A stretch of DNA of 64,000 nt from Hyphomicrobiales bacterium (GCA_900471925.1 UCGV01000025.1:62001-126000); one strand, 5' to 3'. Positions 26,421 through 35,377 are shown, counted from the stretch's first letter. A program made the numbers and translations. Notes: generated by a model from the letters alone, not told the origin.

Positions 26421-26678
26421 GGCGCCCCCTTAAAGCCGAGGGTTGCATCGGCTCGAAGGCCTTGTCAATTCGGGACACCCTTCGCTCTTCGGTGGGGATG
26501 GCTGTCGGCGCACCACCTGCACATCTCTAACGCCTCGCCTCGGCAACATCCGGCAGCCATCCAGCCGTCAGAGCCACAGCAGCCGGGCCATCGGCAGCCC
26601 GGCTGATCGCGTGAACACGGTCACGACCCATTCGCGCCAAATGCATGATCGCGCGGACAATCGCCGAAATACCAAACG

Positions 26679-27071
26679 TCAACGCTTCTCTTTCGGGGCG
26701 AACTGATCATTGGCTTTTTTAAGAATACTCTGCTCCAAATTTTCCAAGATTCCGGAATTCACCACGGCCACCACGGCTTTGGATGCTGGAAGTTGGGGCA
26801 GGACGACATCGTAGTGAAGACGATCAAGTTCCATGGGCCCCGCCTTAATCTCGTCCTTCCCGACAAAAAACCTGAATTTCACGTATGCACGATAGTAGTT
26901 TTGCGGATTCCGCGGGCACTGGCAGCTAGAAGGCTTGGGATCATTGGCCTTTATATTGATATTCTCGAAAGCATTACCGTCGAGGTCCGTACAGGGCAGA
27001 TCTGTGTATTGATCGGTCACTGTCAACCCGGTGATGTCTTGCGACGCTCTGAACGCGATGATCACTGGCAT
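26679..27071 (-). CDS. unrecognised protein at the end of the YcaO-TfuA operon, 130 aa
   Basis: This is a soluble-looking protein without signal peptide or membrane helix, started at an ATG with gaaaggaaaaacc upstream. It contains TDLPCTDLDGNAF, a PSSCQCPRNPQNYYRAYVKF segment with a Cys-x-Cys, and a Lys-rich C-terminus (ILKKANDQFAPKEKR). It is the last gene of the operon, 33 bases after the 174-residue gene. I recognise no family. Being encoded with YcaO, TfuA and a peptidase, it is a candidate modification substrate or scaffold; that is inference. Confidence 0.6.
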   Translation of the reverse strand: MPVIIAFRASQDITGLTVTDQYTDLPCTDLDGNAFENINIKANDPKPSSCQCPRNPQNYYRAYVKFRFFVGKDEIKAGPMELDRLHYDVVLPQLPASKAVVAVVNSGILENLEQSILKKANDQFAPKEKR

Positions 27072-27104
27072 GGTTTTTCCTTTCGCAAAGAGAACACCGG
27101 ACGA

Positions 27105-27629
27105 TCAGTCGCGCATGATGCGACCGTTGCGATGTGCTGTGTTCAGATGGATGGCGTAGGAATTGGGTGAGCGCTTTCCCGGCAGGTTTGCATCGAGAAT
27201 GAGCGTCTTGGCGTCGGCAAAGTTGACGGTTATTTCCAGAAGCTCGGTGGAGCTCCGGATGCGCCACATCCGATAGCCCAAAAGAGGCGGTGGCGGGGCC
27301 ATTAGATCATCGTAACCGCAGCCGATCGGATCCTCGTCGTCGGCGCCCACGATGATGAAGGCCCGCTGAGAATCCAGTCTGTAGCAATGCCCTTCAAAAC
27401 TGTAACCATAGGTCAAGGCAACAGAATAGCTCGCCCTTGTGACCGGTGTGGGCGGGACAGTGACGGGCCAGTTCGGCTGGAAGAGCTGGGCATGCAGTTC
27501 CAGATTAGGCCACCCGACACCGAAGTTCGCATAGTCGGCCACGCTGTTGAGCTTGACCCCGTAAAGGATCAAAGCATCCGGATAGTAGATACCTTCGTCG
27601 GCAGGTGCCGGCACAAACTCATAATCCAT
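27105..27629 (-). CDS. unrecognised protein in the YcaO-TfuA operon, 174 aa
   Basis: The ATG at 27629 has an excellent ribosome site (ggagggaaacgag). The protein is beta-rich (ASYSVALTYGYSFEGHCY, RAFIIVGADDED, LLEITVNFADAKTLILDAN) with a Pro-rich turn (APPPPLLGYRMW). It has no signal peptide, membrane helix or known catalytic motif. It starts 15 bases after the metallopeptidase stop and is followed 33 bases later by the 130-residue gene. It may be a substrate or a partner of the YcaO-TfuA pair (inference). Confidence 0.6.
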   Translation of the reverse strand: MDYEFVPAPADEGIYYPDALILYGVKLNSVADYANFGVGWPNLELHAQLFQPNWPVTVPPTPVTRASYSVALTYGYSFEGHCYRLDSQRAFIIVGADDEDPIGCGYDDLMAPPPPLLGYRMWRIRSSTELLEITVNFADAKTLILDANLPGKRSPNSYAIHLNTAHRNGRIMRD

Positions 27630-27644
27630 CTCGTTTCCCTCCCT

Positions 27645-28868
27645 TTACCAGAGAATTTCGCGCCACCTCATGCAGTCTTCCATCTGGGTCAGATATGGCC
27701 TGGCCCTGCCCTGTTCGGCGGTGGCCAGCATGGCTTCCGCCGCCATTTCGAATGTCAGGTTGTCGGGCTCCAGATAGGCCCAGGAGCGCACGACGCATTC
27801 GCCGATAATGTCCCTCGCCTCCTGCAGCGCTGCCTTGCTGGCGAAATGCTTCAGCTCGTAGCTGGATTTCGACGCTTGCAGACTGGCCTCGATCAGGTCG
27901 GGCGCCATCTGCTGTCTGAGGTTGCTGTAGCGTCGGGGGTCGATATCGGAGAGGCCGCGCTCGAAAAGCAGGCGCTGGTAGATCTCGACCATGCAATCGA
28001 ACAGGCAGCCGGCGAAGGGCTTGGAGTGGTCGTGCACGTCGTCGCTCACATCACTCAGGCGCAGCGAATTGTTGAAATTGCGCACCTGTTTCTCGTCGCT
28101 GAGTTCAGCGAAGCGGTCGAGCTCGTTATTGACCAGCAGGTCGCCGGCGGTGCGGCGCAGGATGCGGTCGAGCGCCGTGTCGAAATGCAGGAGGCCGATG
28201 AGCGAGATGAAATCGGCAATCGCCTCGTGATAGGAAAAGAATTCCGTGCCGGCCCCGTCACCCTGCAGGATGCCAAGTTCACTGAGCAGCACCAGATGGC
28301 CCATCTCGTGGGCGATCGCATCGAAATTCAGGGCAAAGCAGGTCGTATCCTTGCCCGGCTCGCCCTCGCCGAGTTCCAGGAAGCCGAAGCCGGACTGGGA
28401 ATTGTCCCAGTCGACAATATGCGGAACGATCTCCAGCCGGGCCAGCGTCGGCTCGAAGAACCAGCTGATCTCCCGGCCGACATAGTTCTCGCATATATCC
28501 AGCACCCGGCGCGCGCAGGCAAAACTGTGGGTGGCGAGGAAGAGCGGCGAATCCGGGCCGATATGGTCGAAATGGCCATCAGGGCCGGGCTCGGCCGGCG
28601 GGCGCAGTGCGCCCGGATAAGGCGGCAGCACCGGATAGGCATAGGGTTGTTTCGGCTCGACCGGATCGGCGACATACATGTATTTGTCCGCCGGGCCGGC
28701 GAGGATCTGGCCGGCACCCGGTGAGAGCCAGACGAGCTCGGGCTTCTCATAGCCTTGAACATAGGGTGGCTGGGCAAAGACGAGGAAGCGCGTACCGAGC
28801 GACGGTTCAGCAGAACCGCCCGGGTCGGAATTGGGTATGTGAGCGATGCCATCCACGATAGCCCCCAA
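27645..28868 (-). CDS. gluzincin-type zinc metallopeptidase in the YcaO-TfuA operon
   Basis: The 407-residue protein contains the zinc motif HEMGH (187-191) and, 24 residues after its second His, YHEAIADF, whose Glu215 is the expected third ligand. This is the thermolysin/M4-like (HExxH...NEAxxD) layout. No signal peptide is visible, so it probably acts in the cytosol. The start is TTG at 28868; a GTG at 28856 with gggggctatc upstream is the alternative. It lies 38 bases after tfuA. A role in cleaving the leader or releasing the product of the modified protein is plausible but inferred. Confidence 0.75.
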   Translation of the reverse strand: MGAIVDGIAHIPNSDPGGSAEPSLGTRFLVFAQPPYVQGYEKPELVWLSPGAGQILAGPADKYMYVADPVEPKQPYAYPVLPPYPGALRPPAEPGPDGHFDHIGPDSPLFLATHSFACARRVLDICENYVGREISWFFEPTLARLEIVPHIVDWDNSQSGFGFLELGEGEPGKDTTCFALNFDAIAHEMGHLVLLSELGILQGDGAGTEFFSYHEAIADFISLIGLLHFDTALDRILRRTAGDLLVNNELDRFAELSDEKQVRNFNNSLRLSDVSDDVHDHSKPFAGCLFDCMVEIYQRLLFERGLSDIDPRRYSNLRQQMAPDLIEASLQASKSSYELKHFASKAALQEARDIIGECVVRSWAYLEPDNLTFEMAAEAMLATAEQGRARPYLTQMEDCMRWREILW

Positions 28869-28906
28869 TGCTCATCATCACACAAATCGACATATGCGCC
28901 TTTAAA

Positions 28907-29671
28907 TCAGTACAAATCCTCAGAGAACATCTCATGGTAGAGTTTCGAATATTTAAGATCGAAAGCAAAGGCATCCGTCAACTCAAATATTATATCACCC
29001 TGGGGTGTATCTGATGCATATCGGCACAAAGAAAGTGCATCAAGTAGTTCGATTGCATCAATTTTCTTCTGTCGGACAGCATAGTTTTCGAGACATGTTT
29101 TAAAATACTGAATCTCTTCAGGAGTGATCTTCGCACTATCGCAGGACGATAGAATAGTCTTGTAGCTGCGCTCGATGAAATGCAGCGAGCGGGCCGCGGC
29201 TTCGAGCGAAACGCGAAATTCCCTGTTAATAATACCTTCGCGCTCGGCTTTCTTCAGCGTGCGCCTGATATCGACAAGCGCCTCCCCCATAGCTTGCGAG
29301 CCAAGCTCGGCCGGCGCCATGGCGACAGCGACATCGGCATCGTCGGCAAGCGGCATGCGCCGGTACCAGCGGTAGATCAGGCCGTGGCCGATCATGCCGT
29401 GGCCGGCAAGTTCGGCTGCCCTCAGCGCCCCCATGCTGGCGGCGCCATAGACCCGCACGCCGCGCGCCATGGCCCACAGGATCTCCTTGTGGCGCACGGC
29501 TGGCCGCTGCCCGAAGACCCCGTCGATGATGGCGATGACGGCGGGCGCGTGATCGAGCACGGCGCGCACCACATCGCCCTGCCCGACGGGCGGAAGATAG
29601 AGCGCATCGAGATGCTGCAGCGCTTCGCCGGCGCTGATCGTGGGGCCAACGAAAACGACGATCTCAGCCAT
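28907..29671 (-). CDS. tfuA: TfuA, partner of YcaO
   Basis: The 254-residue protein begins with the TfuA hallmark VVFVGPTISAGEAL, LPPVGQGDVVRAV and RHKEILWAMARGVRVYGAASMGALRAAEL. TfuA proteins work with YcaO enzymes in peptide-backbone thioamidation and occur in the trifolitoxin locus of Rhizobium (established knowledge). The start codon lies inside the end of the YcaO gene (8-bp overlap) with ggagacgaat upstream, so the two are translated together. The C-terminal half (about 150-254) is helical and poorly conserved. The substrate is unknown. Confidence 0.9.
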   Translation of the reverse strand: MAEIVVFVGPTISAGEALQHLDALYLPPVGQGDVVRAVLDHAPAVIAIIDGVFGQRPAVRHKEILWAMARGVRVYGAASMGALRAAELAGHGMIGHGLIYRWYRRMPLADDADVAVAMAPAELGSQAMGEALVDIRRTLKKAEREGIINREFRVSLEAAARSLHFIERSYKTILSSCDSAKITPEEIQYFKTCLENYAVRQKKIDAIELLDALSLCRYASDTPQGDIIFELTDAFAFDLKYSKLYHEMFSEDLY

Positions 29672-30818
29672 CGGTATTCGTCTCCAGCGGCGGCGCGACG
29701 ATCCTCACCACATGCAGTGGGATGGCCTCATCCTGATGCAGCACCACGGCGATGACAGCGCGGGCGCCGGCGGCCACCAGCGCATCCAGCGCCAGTTTCA
29801 GATCGTTCTCTCCCGAGGGCGGAGCCTCGCTGACCGGAAAGGGCGCGCCCTGCTGGGAGAGGAACAGCCGCCAGGCGGAGATCTCGCTTATATCGGGGTG
29901 CTGATAGAAATGGCCCGTCACATCCTCCCGCGCCCCTGAAATCACGCCAGAGCGCGACTGGCAGGCTTCGAGCAGCGCCTTGGCGAGCGCCCTGTCATGG
30001 CTGATATCGCAGCCGAATCCCGAGGCCGGCAGAGGCGCGAGCCGCACCTGCCCCGCCGCCTCCATGACCTGGCACCAGTAGACCGGCAGGCTCGATGGCA
30101 CGCTCCAGACGCCGGCGACGAAACCCTGCCGGTTCAGCCTGTTGATGATCTCGCCGGCCTCGCCGCTGCGGATCGTCCCCGTGCCGATCTGGAAACGATC
30201 GAAGAAATGTGGCCGCCGCATGGCGTGGTGGCAGGCATGGCGCTCCAGTATTTCCAGGCAGGCATGCAGCATCGCCCGCTGCAGGCTGGTGCCGGCGGCA
30301 AGGCCGGTACTGTTTCGCGGCAGCCATTGCGGATGCGGCGACGGGATCACGTAATTGGTATCGACCAGCGCCAGCGGCACCATGCGCGACCGGCCCGACA
30401 GGAAATCCCAGCCCTTAATCCAGGTGAGCGGGCCGACCGTATCGGCCCCTTCCGGCAGCAGATGCGACCAGAGGCCGTCAGCGTCGACAGTATCGAAATC
30501 CGCCTCATGCACACGCTCCTCGGCAATCCGTTCCGAAGCCCAGCTTTCGAGGCTTTCCATGAGCGCCGATATCGCCGCCTGCCCATAGCTCAGCCCCTTG
30601 CCCTGGTTGACGCAGACGGTGCGCGACGCCGGGCGGGTCACCTGCGCGACCGGTATGCCCGTGCGGTCGAGACCGGTCACCGAGCCGAGCCGGGTTATGC
30701 CGAAGGCGCGCCGCCGCGCCATGATATTTGCGACGACAGCGGAGGTTTCGGGCAAAGGCGGGAACGGGCGGCTGAGCAGCGCCCCGAGATCCCCGCCATC
30801 TTGCCCCAGGCCTTCCAT
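29664..30818 (-). CDS. YcaO-domain cyclodehydratase/thioamide synthetase
   Basis: This 384-residue YcaO enzyme activates a peptide amide with ATP. ATP/Mg-binding motifs are present: NQGKGLSYGQAAISALMESLE (QGKG 72-75; Glu88, Glu91) and ACLEILERHA (Glu189, Glu192). The usual Pro-rich end of azoline-forming YcaOs is absent; the protein ends VRIVAPPLETNTDG, as in TfuA-linked forms. With TfuA fused by overlap and no E1/ocin-ThiF partner nearby, thioamidation is the more likely chemistry, although azoline formation cannot be excluded. It lies 30 bases after the large regulator gene. Confidence 0.9.
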   Translation of the reverse strand: MEGLGQDGGDLGALLSRPFPPLPETSAVVANIMARRRAFGITRLGSVTGLDRTGIPVAQVTRPASRTVCVNQGKGLSYGQAAISALMESLESWASERIAEERVHEADFDTVDADGLWSHLLPEGADTVGPLTWIKGWDFLSGRSRMVPLALVDTNYVIPSPHPQWLPRNSTGLAAGTSLQRAMLHACLEILERHACHHAMRRPHFFDRFQIGTGTIRSGEAGEIINRLNRQGFVAGVWSVPSSLPVYWCQVMEAAGQVRLAPLPASGFGCDISHDRALAKALLEACQSRSGVISGAREDVTGHFYQHPDISEISAWRLFLSQQGAPFPVSEAPPSGENDLKLALDALVAAGARAVIAVVLHQDEAIPLHVVRIVAPPLETNTDG

Positions 30819-30848
30819 GCCCCGATCCCTTTCAACCCCGATCCATCT

Positions 30849-33842
30849 TCAGCCGAAATGATGCCGCAGGTCGCGGCTTGCCCGTTTCGCCAGCCAGTCG
30901 GCGCCCTGCAACCGCGCCGTCTGCAGCGCGCGGGCGAGATCGCGCTGCGCGGTCGCCGGCTTTTCCCCGCGCGCCAGCCGCAGCCCGGCCCGGCGCCGGT
31001 AGAGTTCGGCAAGCCAGAAGCTCTGGCCGGTCTTACGCGACTGCTTGAGGGCATTCTCGATGATGCCGATCGCCTCATCCAGCCTGCCCTGCCGCTCCAG
31101 TATAGCGGCATGCATGTCGCCGTAGATCGGGAGATTTTCGCCGGTGCCGACCTCATGCTGTAGCGCCAGCCCCGCCTCGAAACGCTCGATTCCGCGCGGC
31201 AGCGAGGAAGACATGGCCTCGGCCCAGCCGGCATAGAGATGGGCGCGCGCCCGGCTGACGGTGATGTCGTTGTCATCGGCGAGCGACAGCATCCGCCCCG
31301 CCAGATCGCGCACGTGCTCGTGGCGCCCCTGGCAGCGGCGCAGCTCCATCGCGTAGTAGAGCGCGTGAACCCTGCTGCCGGCGTGTTCGGTACGATCCGC
31401 CCATTCCAGGCATTGACCTATGGCCGCCTCGCTCGCCTCCGCCCGACCGATCAGCAGGTTGGAGAGCGCGCTTTCGCCGAGCCCGCAAACCTTGGCATCA
31501 TGCCCGCCGAACAGCGGCCGGTTGCGGACCGCGCGGTCGGCATCGTAATGCGCCAGGCCCTTGCGCACGCAATCGAGACAGAAGCCGTGCTGCCCGGCAT
31601 GAAAGCTTGTGGCCCAGCCGCAATGGTAGGATTGCAGCCGCGTCTCGGGATCCTCGACCACGCTCATATCCTCGACCAGGATCTGGGCGCGCGACTGCTG
31701 CGCGGAAATGTCGGGCGCGGTAAACCACCATCCCCAATAGAGCGGGAAGCGCTCCTGCCTGTTCGCGGCGGGGCCGCGCCGCACCAGCGCCATCGCCCGT
31801 GAATAGATCTGCCGGACCTGCTGCGAGCCCTCGCCATGCAGCGCGGTGGAAACCACGCCCTGCAATTGCAGGAGATCCAGCTGCAGGCCGCTGCGGTCTG
31901 CCTGGCGGGGCATGGCGGCGATCTCCTCGGCGCAGAGTTCCAGCGTGCGGGCCGCCTCGCGCATGGCCGAGCGCTGCACGCAGGCTTCCGCCGCCTCGAG
32001 CGCGAAACGCGCAGCCTCCGCATGCATGCCCGCCTCGGCGCAATGCCAGGAGGCAACGGCGGCCGGCAGGCTGAGCGCCTCCTCGCCGAGAAGCAGATGC
32101 GCGATGCGCGAGTGGATGCGGCGGCGATCGCTGCGCAGCAGGTTGCCATAGGCCGCCTCATGCTGCAGCACATGCCGGAACTGATAGGCATCCGGCCCCG
32201 CGCCGCGCTCCATCACGCCATGCGCCACGAGCGTTGCCAGATCGCCTTCCGGCGAAGGCGCATCGGCGGTATCGACCAGCTGCCGCAGCAGCGTGGCGCT
32301 GAACTCCCGGCCGATCACGCTTGCGAGCTGCGCCGTGCGCCGCGCCGTGCCGGCCTCGGCAAGCTTTGCCGCCAAAAGGTCGTTGAGCGAGGAAACGCCT
32401 TCGTCGATCAGAAGCTTCGTCCATCCGGCCGGCGTCTGGCTGTCGGGCGTCTGGCTGGCACCTTGGCGCGTGCGGAAGAACAGCGCCAGCTCCTCGGCAT
32501 AGAGCGGCAACCCGTCGCTCTGTTCCAGGATGAGCCCGGCAAGACCCGGTGGCGGCGCCCCGCCCCAGACCGCGCCGACGAGATCGCCGATGGCCTCGGG
32601 CGCGAGACGGCTGAGCACCAGCTCATCGGTCACACCCTGCGACACAGGCTTGCGCGATGTCTGGATGACCATCAGCGGCAGATGGCGCGCATCGGCATTC
32701 AGCGCGTCCAGCAGTTCCAGCGTCATGCTGTCGGCCCAGTGCGTATCCTCGAAGACGATGATATTGGCGGCATCGCGGGCAGCACCGTGCAGCACCTCGA
32801 CCGCCGCATCGATCACCTCGCCGCGGAAGAGCCGCCCAGAAATATCGGTAACGCGGATATTGCCGGAGGCCGCCTTCAGCCGCTCGGCCGCAAATTCGCC
32901 GATGATGGCGGCCGCGCCCGGATCGACATGGAGGCCAACTGCCGCCAGTGTTTCGTGCAGCCCGCTGCCGCTGCGCAGACGATCGCGGCCGACCCGGTGC
33001 TCCAGAAAGCCGATCAGCGGATGCAGCGGCTGGTTGGTAAGACTGTTGCTGCACTGGAGGAAGAGATCGCTGCCCTCGGCCCGCTTCAGCGCGCGGCGAA
33101 ATTCGGCGATCAGCCGCGACTTGCCGATACCGGCGTCCCCCACGATCGCGACCGACCGGCCCTGCCCCGCGCAGACGGCCCGCCACGCCTCCATCATCAG
33201 CGCCATCTCCGCATCGCGCCCGCGCATGGCCGAGACGCGGCCGGCGCCCGGCGAAAACCGGCCGGGGGTCTGGCTCTTGCCAAGAGGCTGCCAGGCCGGC
33301 ACGGGCTCCGCAAATCCCTTCAGGCTGGTCTTGCGCAGGAAGCCGAACTCGAAGCGGCCGCGTGTGAGCTGATAGGTGGAGTCGGCCACGACCACGGAAT
33401 CCGGCTGCGCCTCCGCCTGCAGCCGCGCGGCCAGCACCGGCGCGGTGCCCAGGATCTCCTTGCCGTCAGCCGAAAGCACGACAAGCCCGGTCGCCACCCC
33501 CACTCGCAGCTGGAACGGTGCCTTGCGCGCCGCGCGCCGGCGGCGTCCGGTCACGGCGATCAGCTCCAGCGAGGCTTCCACTGCCCGCTCGGCCGCATCC
33601 TCCGACTGCTCGGGATAGCCGAAATAGCAGCAGCCGCCATCGCCCAGCCGCTGGCTCAGAAATCCGCCATGCCGCTGGATGACGGCTTCGGCCATATCGT
33701 GCAGGCCCGCGACCGAACGGAAGAATTCCTCCGGATCGCTCGACAGCAGCATCTGCGTCGATCCGACGATATCGTAAAAAAGTGCCGTGACCTGGCGCCG
33801 CTCGCCGCCAAACTGGATCTGCGCATCGAAGCTCGTCATCAT
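30849..33842 (-). CDS. cyclase-homology/AAA ATPase/TPR regulatory protein
   Basis: A protein of about 997 residues with an N-terminal class III cyclase homology domain (about 15-185; RRQVTALFYDIVGSTQML, GDGGCCYFGYP, RVGVATG), a P-loop ATPase of the AAA_16/STAND type (Walker A VGDAGIGKSRL, Walker B-like IIVFEDTHWAD) and a long TPR-like C-terminus. Such proteins act as signal-dependent switches. I choose the ATG at 33842; a GTG five codons earlier is possible. It precedes YcaO by only 30 bases, so it probably belongs to the same operon and may regulate or power that system. Cyclase activity is uncertain. Confidence 0.8.
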   Translation of the reverse strand: MMTSFDAQIQFGGERRQVTALFYDIVGSTQMLLSSDPEEFFRSVAGLHDMAEAVIQRHGGFLSQRLGDGGCCYFGYPEQSEDAAERAVEASLELIAVTGRRRRAARKAPFQLRVGVATGLVVLSADGKEILGTAPVLAARLQAEAQPDSVVVADSTYQLTRGRFEFGFLRKTSLKGFAEPVPAWQPLGKSQTPGRFSPGAGRVSAMRGRDAEMALMMEAWRAVCAGQGRSVAIVGDAGIGKSRLIAEFRRALKRAEGSDLFLQCSNSLTNQPLHPLIGFLEHRVGRDRLRSGSGLHETLAAVGLHVDPGAAAIIGEFAAERLKAASGNIRVTDISGRLFRGEVIDAAVEVLHGAARDAANIIVFEDTHWADSMTLELLDALNADARHLPLMVIQTSRKPVSQGVTDELVLSRLAPEAIGDLVGAVWGGAPPPGLAGLILEQSDGLPLYAEELALFFRTRQGASQTPDSQTPAGWTKLLIDEGVSSLNDLLAAKLAEAGTARRTAQLASVIGREFSATLLRQLVDTADAPSPEGDLATLVAHGVMERGAGPDAYQFRHVLQHEAAYGNLLRSDRRRIHSRIAHLLLGEEALSLPAAVASWHCAEAGMHAEAARFALEAAEACVQRSAMREAARTLELCAEEIAAMPRQADRSGLQLDLLQLQGVVSTALHGEGSQQVRQIYSRAMALVRRGPAANRQERFPLYWGWWFTAPDISAQQSRAQILVEDMSVVEDPETRLQSYHCGWATSFHAGQHGFCLDCVRKGLAHYDADRAVRNRPLFGGHDAKVCGLGESALSNLLIGRAEASEAAIGQCLEWADRTEHAGSRVHALYYAMELRRCQGRHEHVRDLAGRMLSLADDNDITVSRARAHLYAGWAEAMSSSLPRGIERFEAGLALQHEVGTGENLPIYGDMHAAILERQGRLDEAIGIIENALKQSRKTGQSFWLAELYRRRAGLRLARGEKPATAQRDLARALQTARLQGADWLAKRASRDLRHHFG

Positions 33843-34047
33843 CGGCGTCGCCCCCACTCAGCAGGGCGGCCATCATCCCACTCCCTTAACGAGTTTCCAA
33901 GTGCTGATACACGCGCACCCTAAAAATCTCGGGGTCGCGGATGGAGAGCGGATCGGAGGCTGCTATTGGCGACACTGCATCTGCGCAAACCCGGCTGGCT
34001 CCGCAGCCTGCCCCATGCTATCGCAAGCCAACCAAGGGAGCCCGCAC

Positions 34048-34674
34048 TTGCTTTCACTCCAAGTCATCGTCACCTTCGCCGCCGCAGCCACGCTCCTCGC
34101 CTGGGTTCCCGGCCCCGATAACCTTTTCGTGCTGATGCAATCGGCAATCTATGGCCGTGGCGTCGGCCTGTCGGTGACGGCAGGGCTGTGCATCGGCCTC
34201 GTCTTCCACACGATTGCCGTCTCCCTCGGCGTCGCCGCCATCTTCCAGACCTCGCAGCTCGCCTTCGACGCCCTGAAATTCATCGGCGCCGCCTACCTGA
34301 TCTACCTCGCCTACAAGTCCTTCCGGGCCGGACCGGAAAAGCTCGACGAGGGCACGGCGAAGGTAAAACCCATGTGGCAGATGATGCTGCGCGGCGTGAT
34401 CATGAACATCACCAACCCAAAGGTCGCGATCTTCTTTCTGGCCTTCCTGCCGCAATTCACCTCGGCCGAAAACGGCAGCATCGTGCTGCAGATGCTTGAG
34501 CTCGGCGGCATATTCATCCTCTGCGCCTTCGTCTCCTTCGCCATTATCTCGCTGCTGGCAGGCTCGATCAGCAGCTGGTTGAAGCGCTCGGACAAGAGCC
34601 AGGTCATCCTCAACCGCATCGCCGGCCTGGTCTTCGTGGGTCTCGCTGTCAAACTCGCCACCGCGCATCGGTAG
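34048..34674 (+). CDS. LysE/RhtB family amino-acid exporter
   Basis: A 208-residue six-helix LysE-type exporter with the family start LLAWVPGPDNLFVLMQSAIYGRG (GPxxxxV motif) and FIGAAYLIYLAYKSFRAG. It exports amino acids or small neutral compounds across the inner membrane. The start is a TTG with aagggag 7 bases upstream; no ATG fits. It is divergent from the regulator gene at 33842 and precedes a TetR gene whose promoter begins 30 bases after its stop. Confidence 0.88.
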   Translation: MLSLQVIVTFAAAATLLAWVPGPDNLFVLMQSAIYGRGVGLSVTAGLCIGLVFHTIAVSLGVAAIFQTSQLAFDALKFIGAAYLIYLAYKSFRAGPEKLDEGTAKVKPMWQMMLRGVIMNITNPKVAIFFLAFLPQFTSAENGSIVLQMLELGGIFILCAFVSFAIISLLAGSISSWLKRSDKSQVILNRIAGLVFVGLAVKLATAHR

Positions 34675-34704
34675 GGCGGGCGCCGCGCCGATGCAGCCGA
34701 CCGC

Positions 34705-34743
34705 TTGACATTCCGATCGCCAATTATTTATAACCATCTGGTT
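34705..34743 (+). promoter_or_regulatory. sigma-70 promoter with overlapping TetR operator
   Basis: TTGACA at 34705-34710 and a -10 of TATAAC or TTATAA about 17-18 bases later form a good promoter for the TetR gene. The palindrome AACCATCTGGTT (34732-34743) overlaps the -10, so binding there should block transcription. Confidence 0.6.
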
Positions 34744-34764
34744 GGAAATAAATCGGATGACATC

Positions 34765-35349
34765 ATGGGCAGGAAGCGGGTTATCGATCAGCAGGCCGTT
34801 CTCGATGCGGCCGAGCGCGTCGTCGGGCGCGATGGCGCGGCGAACCTGACGATCGATGCGGTCGCGAGAGAAGCAGGCGTCAACAAGGCGAGCGTGCTCT
34901 ACGACCACAAATCCAAGCAGGCACTGGTGGAGGCTGTGGTCGATCGCGCCTTCGAGCGTGACAATGCCCACCATGCCGGCATCGAGCAAAGGCTCGGTGA
35001 TATCAAGGACCGGCCGATCCGTGGGCGGATCGTTGCCGCATCCGAGCCGCCGCCGGAGGAGTTCCGCGCAGTTGCCCTCAATCTCAGCGCAGCCCTGGCG
35101 CTCGACGCGGGCTTGCGCAGCAAGATGCAGGAAAACCAGGCCCGCACGATCGCCCGCATCGAGCAGACCTCGCCCTCACCGCGCGGCGCCCTTCTCGCCT
35201 ATCTGGCGCTCGAAGGGCTGAAGTTTCTCGAACATCTCGATTTCCATCATTTCACGCGCGAAGAACGCGACAAGGTTCTTCGCGAGATCAACTGGCTCGT
35301 GACGGCAACTCCCGGGGAGAGCGATCTCCCCGACGTCAAGGCGGGCTGA
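34765..35349 (+). CDS. TetR family regulator
   Basis: The 194-residue protein carries a TetR helix-turn-helix (about 6-52; AVLDAAERVVGRDGAANLTI, REAGVNKASVLYDHKSKQAL) and a C-terminal ligand-binding region. I use the ATG at 34765; an earlier in-frame Met would extend through the operator. The gene is followed 28 bases later by the epimerase-like gene, and the AACCATCTGGTT palindrome at its promoter suggests that it represses itself and that gene. Confidence 0.88.
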   Translation: MGRKRVIDQQAVLDAAERVVGRDGAANLTIDAVAREAGVNKASVLYDHKSKQALVEAVVDRAFERDNAHHAGIEQRLGDIKDRPIRGRIVAASEPPPEEFRAVALNLSAALALDAGLRSKMQENQARTIARIEQTSPSPRGALLAYLALEGLKFLEHLDFHHFTREERDKVLREINWLVTATPGESDLPDVKAG

Positions 35350-35377
35350 CCCTCCCAATCCCATAAGAGTGAATGAC

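Noticed and set aside
26540..26650. 34-codon frame (minus) as a RiPP precursor for YcaO
   Set aside because: No ribosome site, no core rich in Cys/Ser/Thr/Gly, and position downstream of the operon end.
27387..28724. Plus-strand frame of 445 codons opposite the peptidase gene
   Set aside because: It overlaps the zinc-peptidase gene, which has an HExxH site; the shadow has no recognisable features.
31836..33923. Long plus-strand frame opposite the cyclase/ATPase gene
   Set aside because: Antisense shadow of the 997-aa regulator; Arg/His/Gly-rich without motifs.
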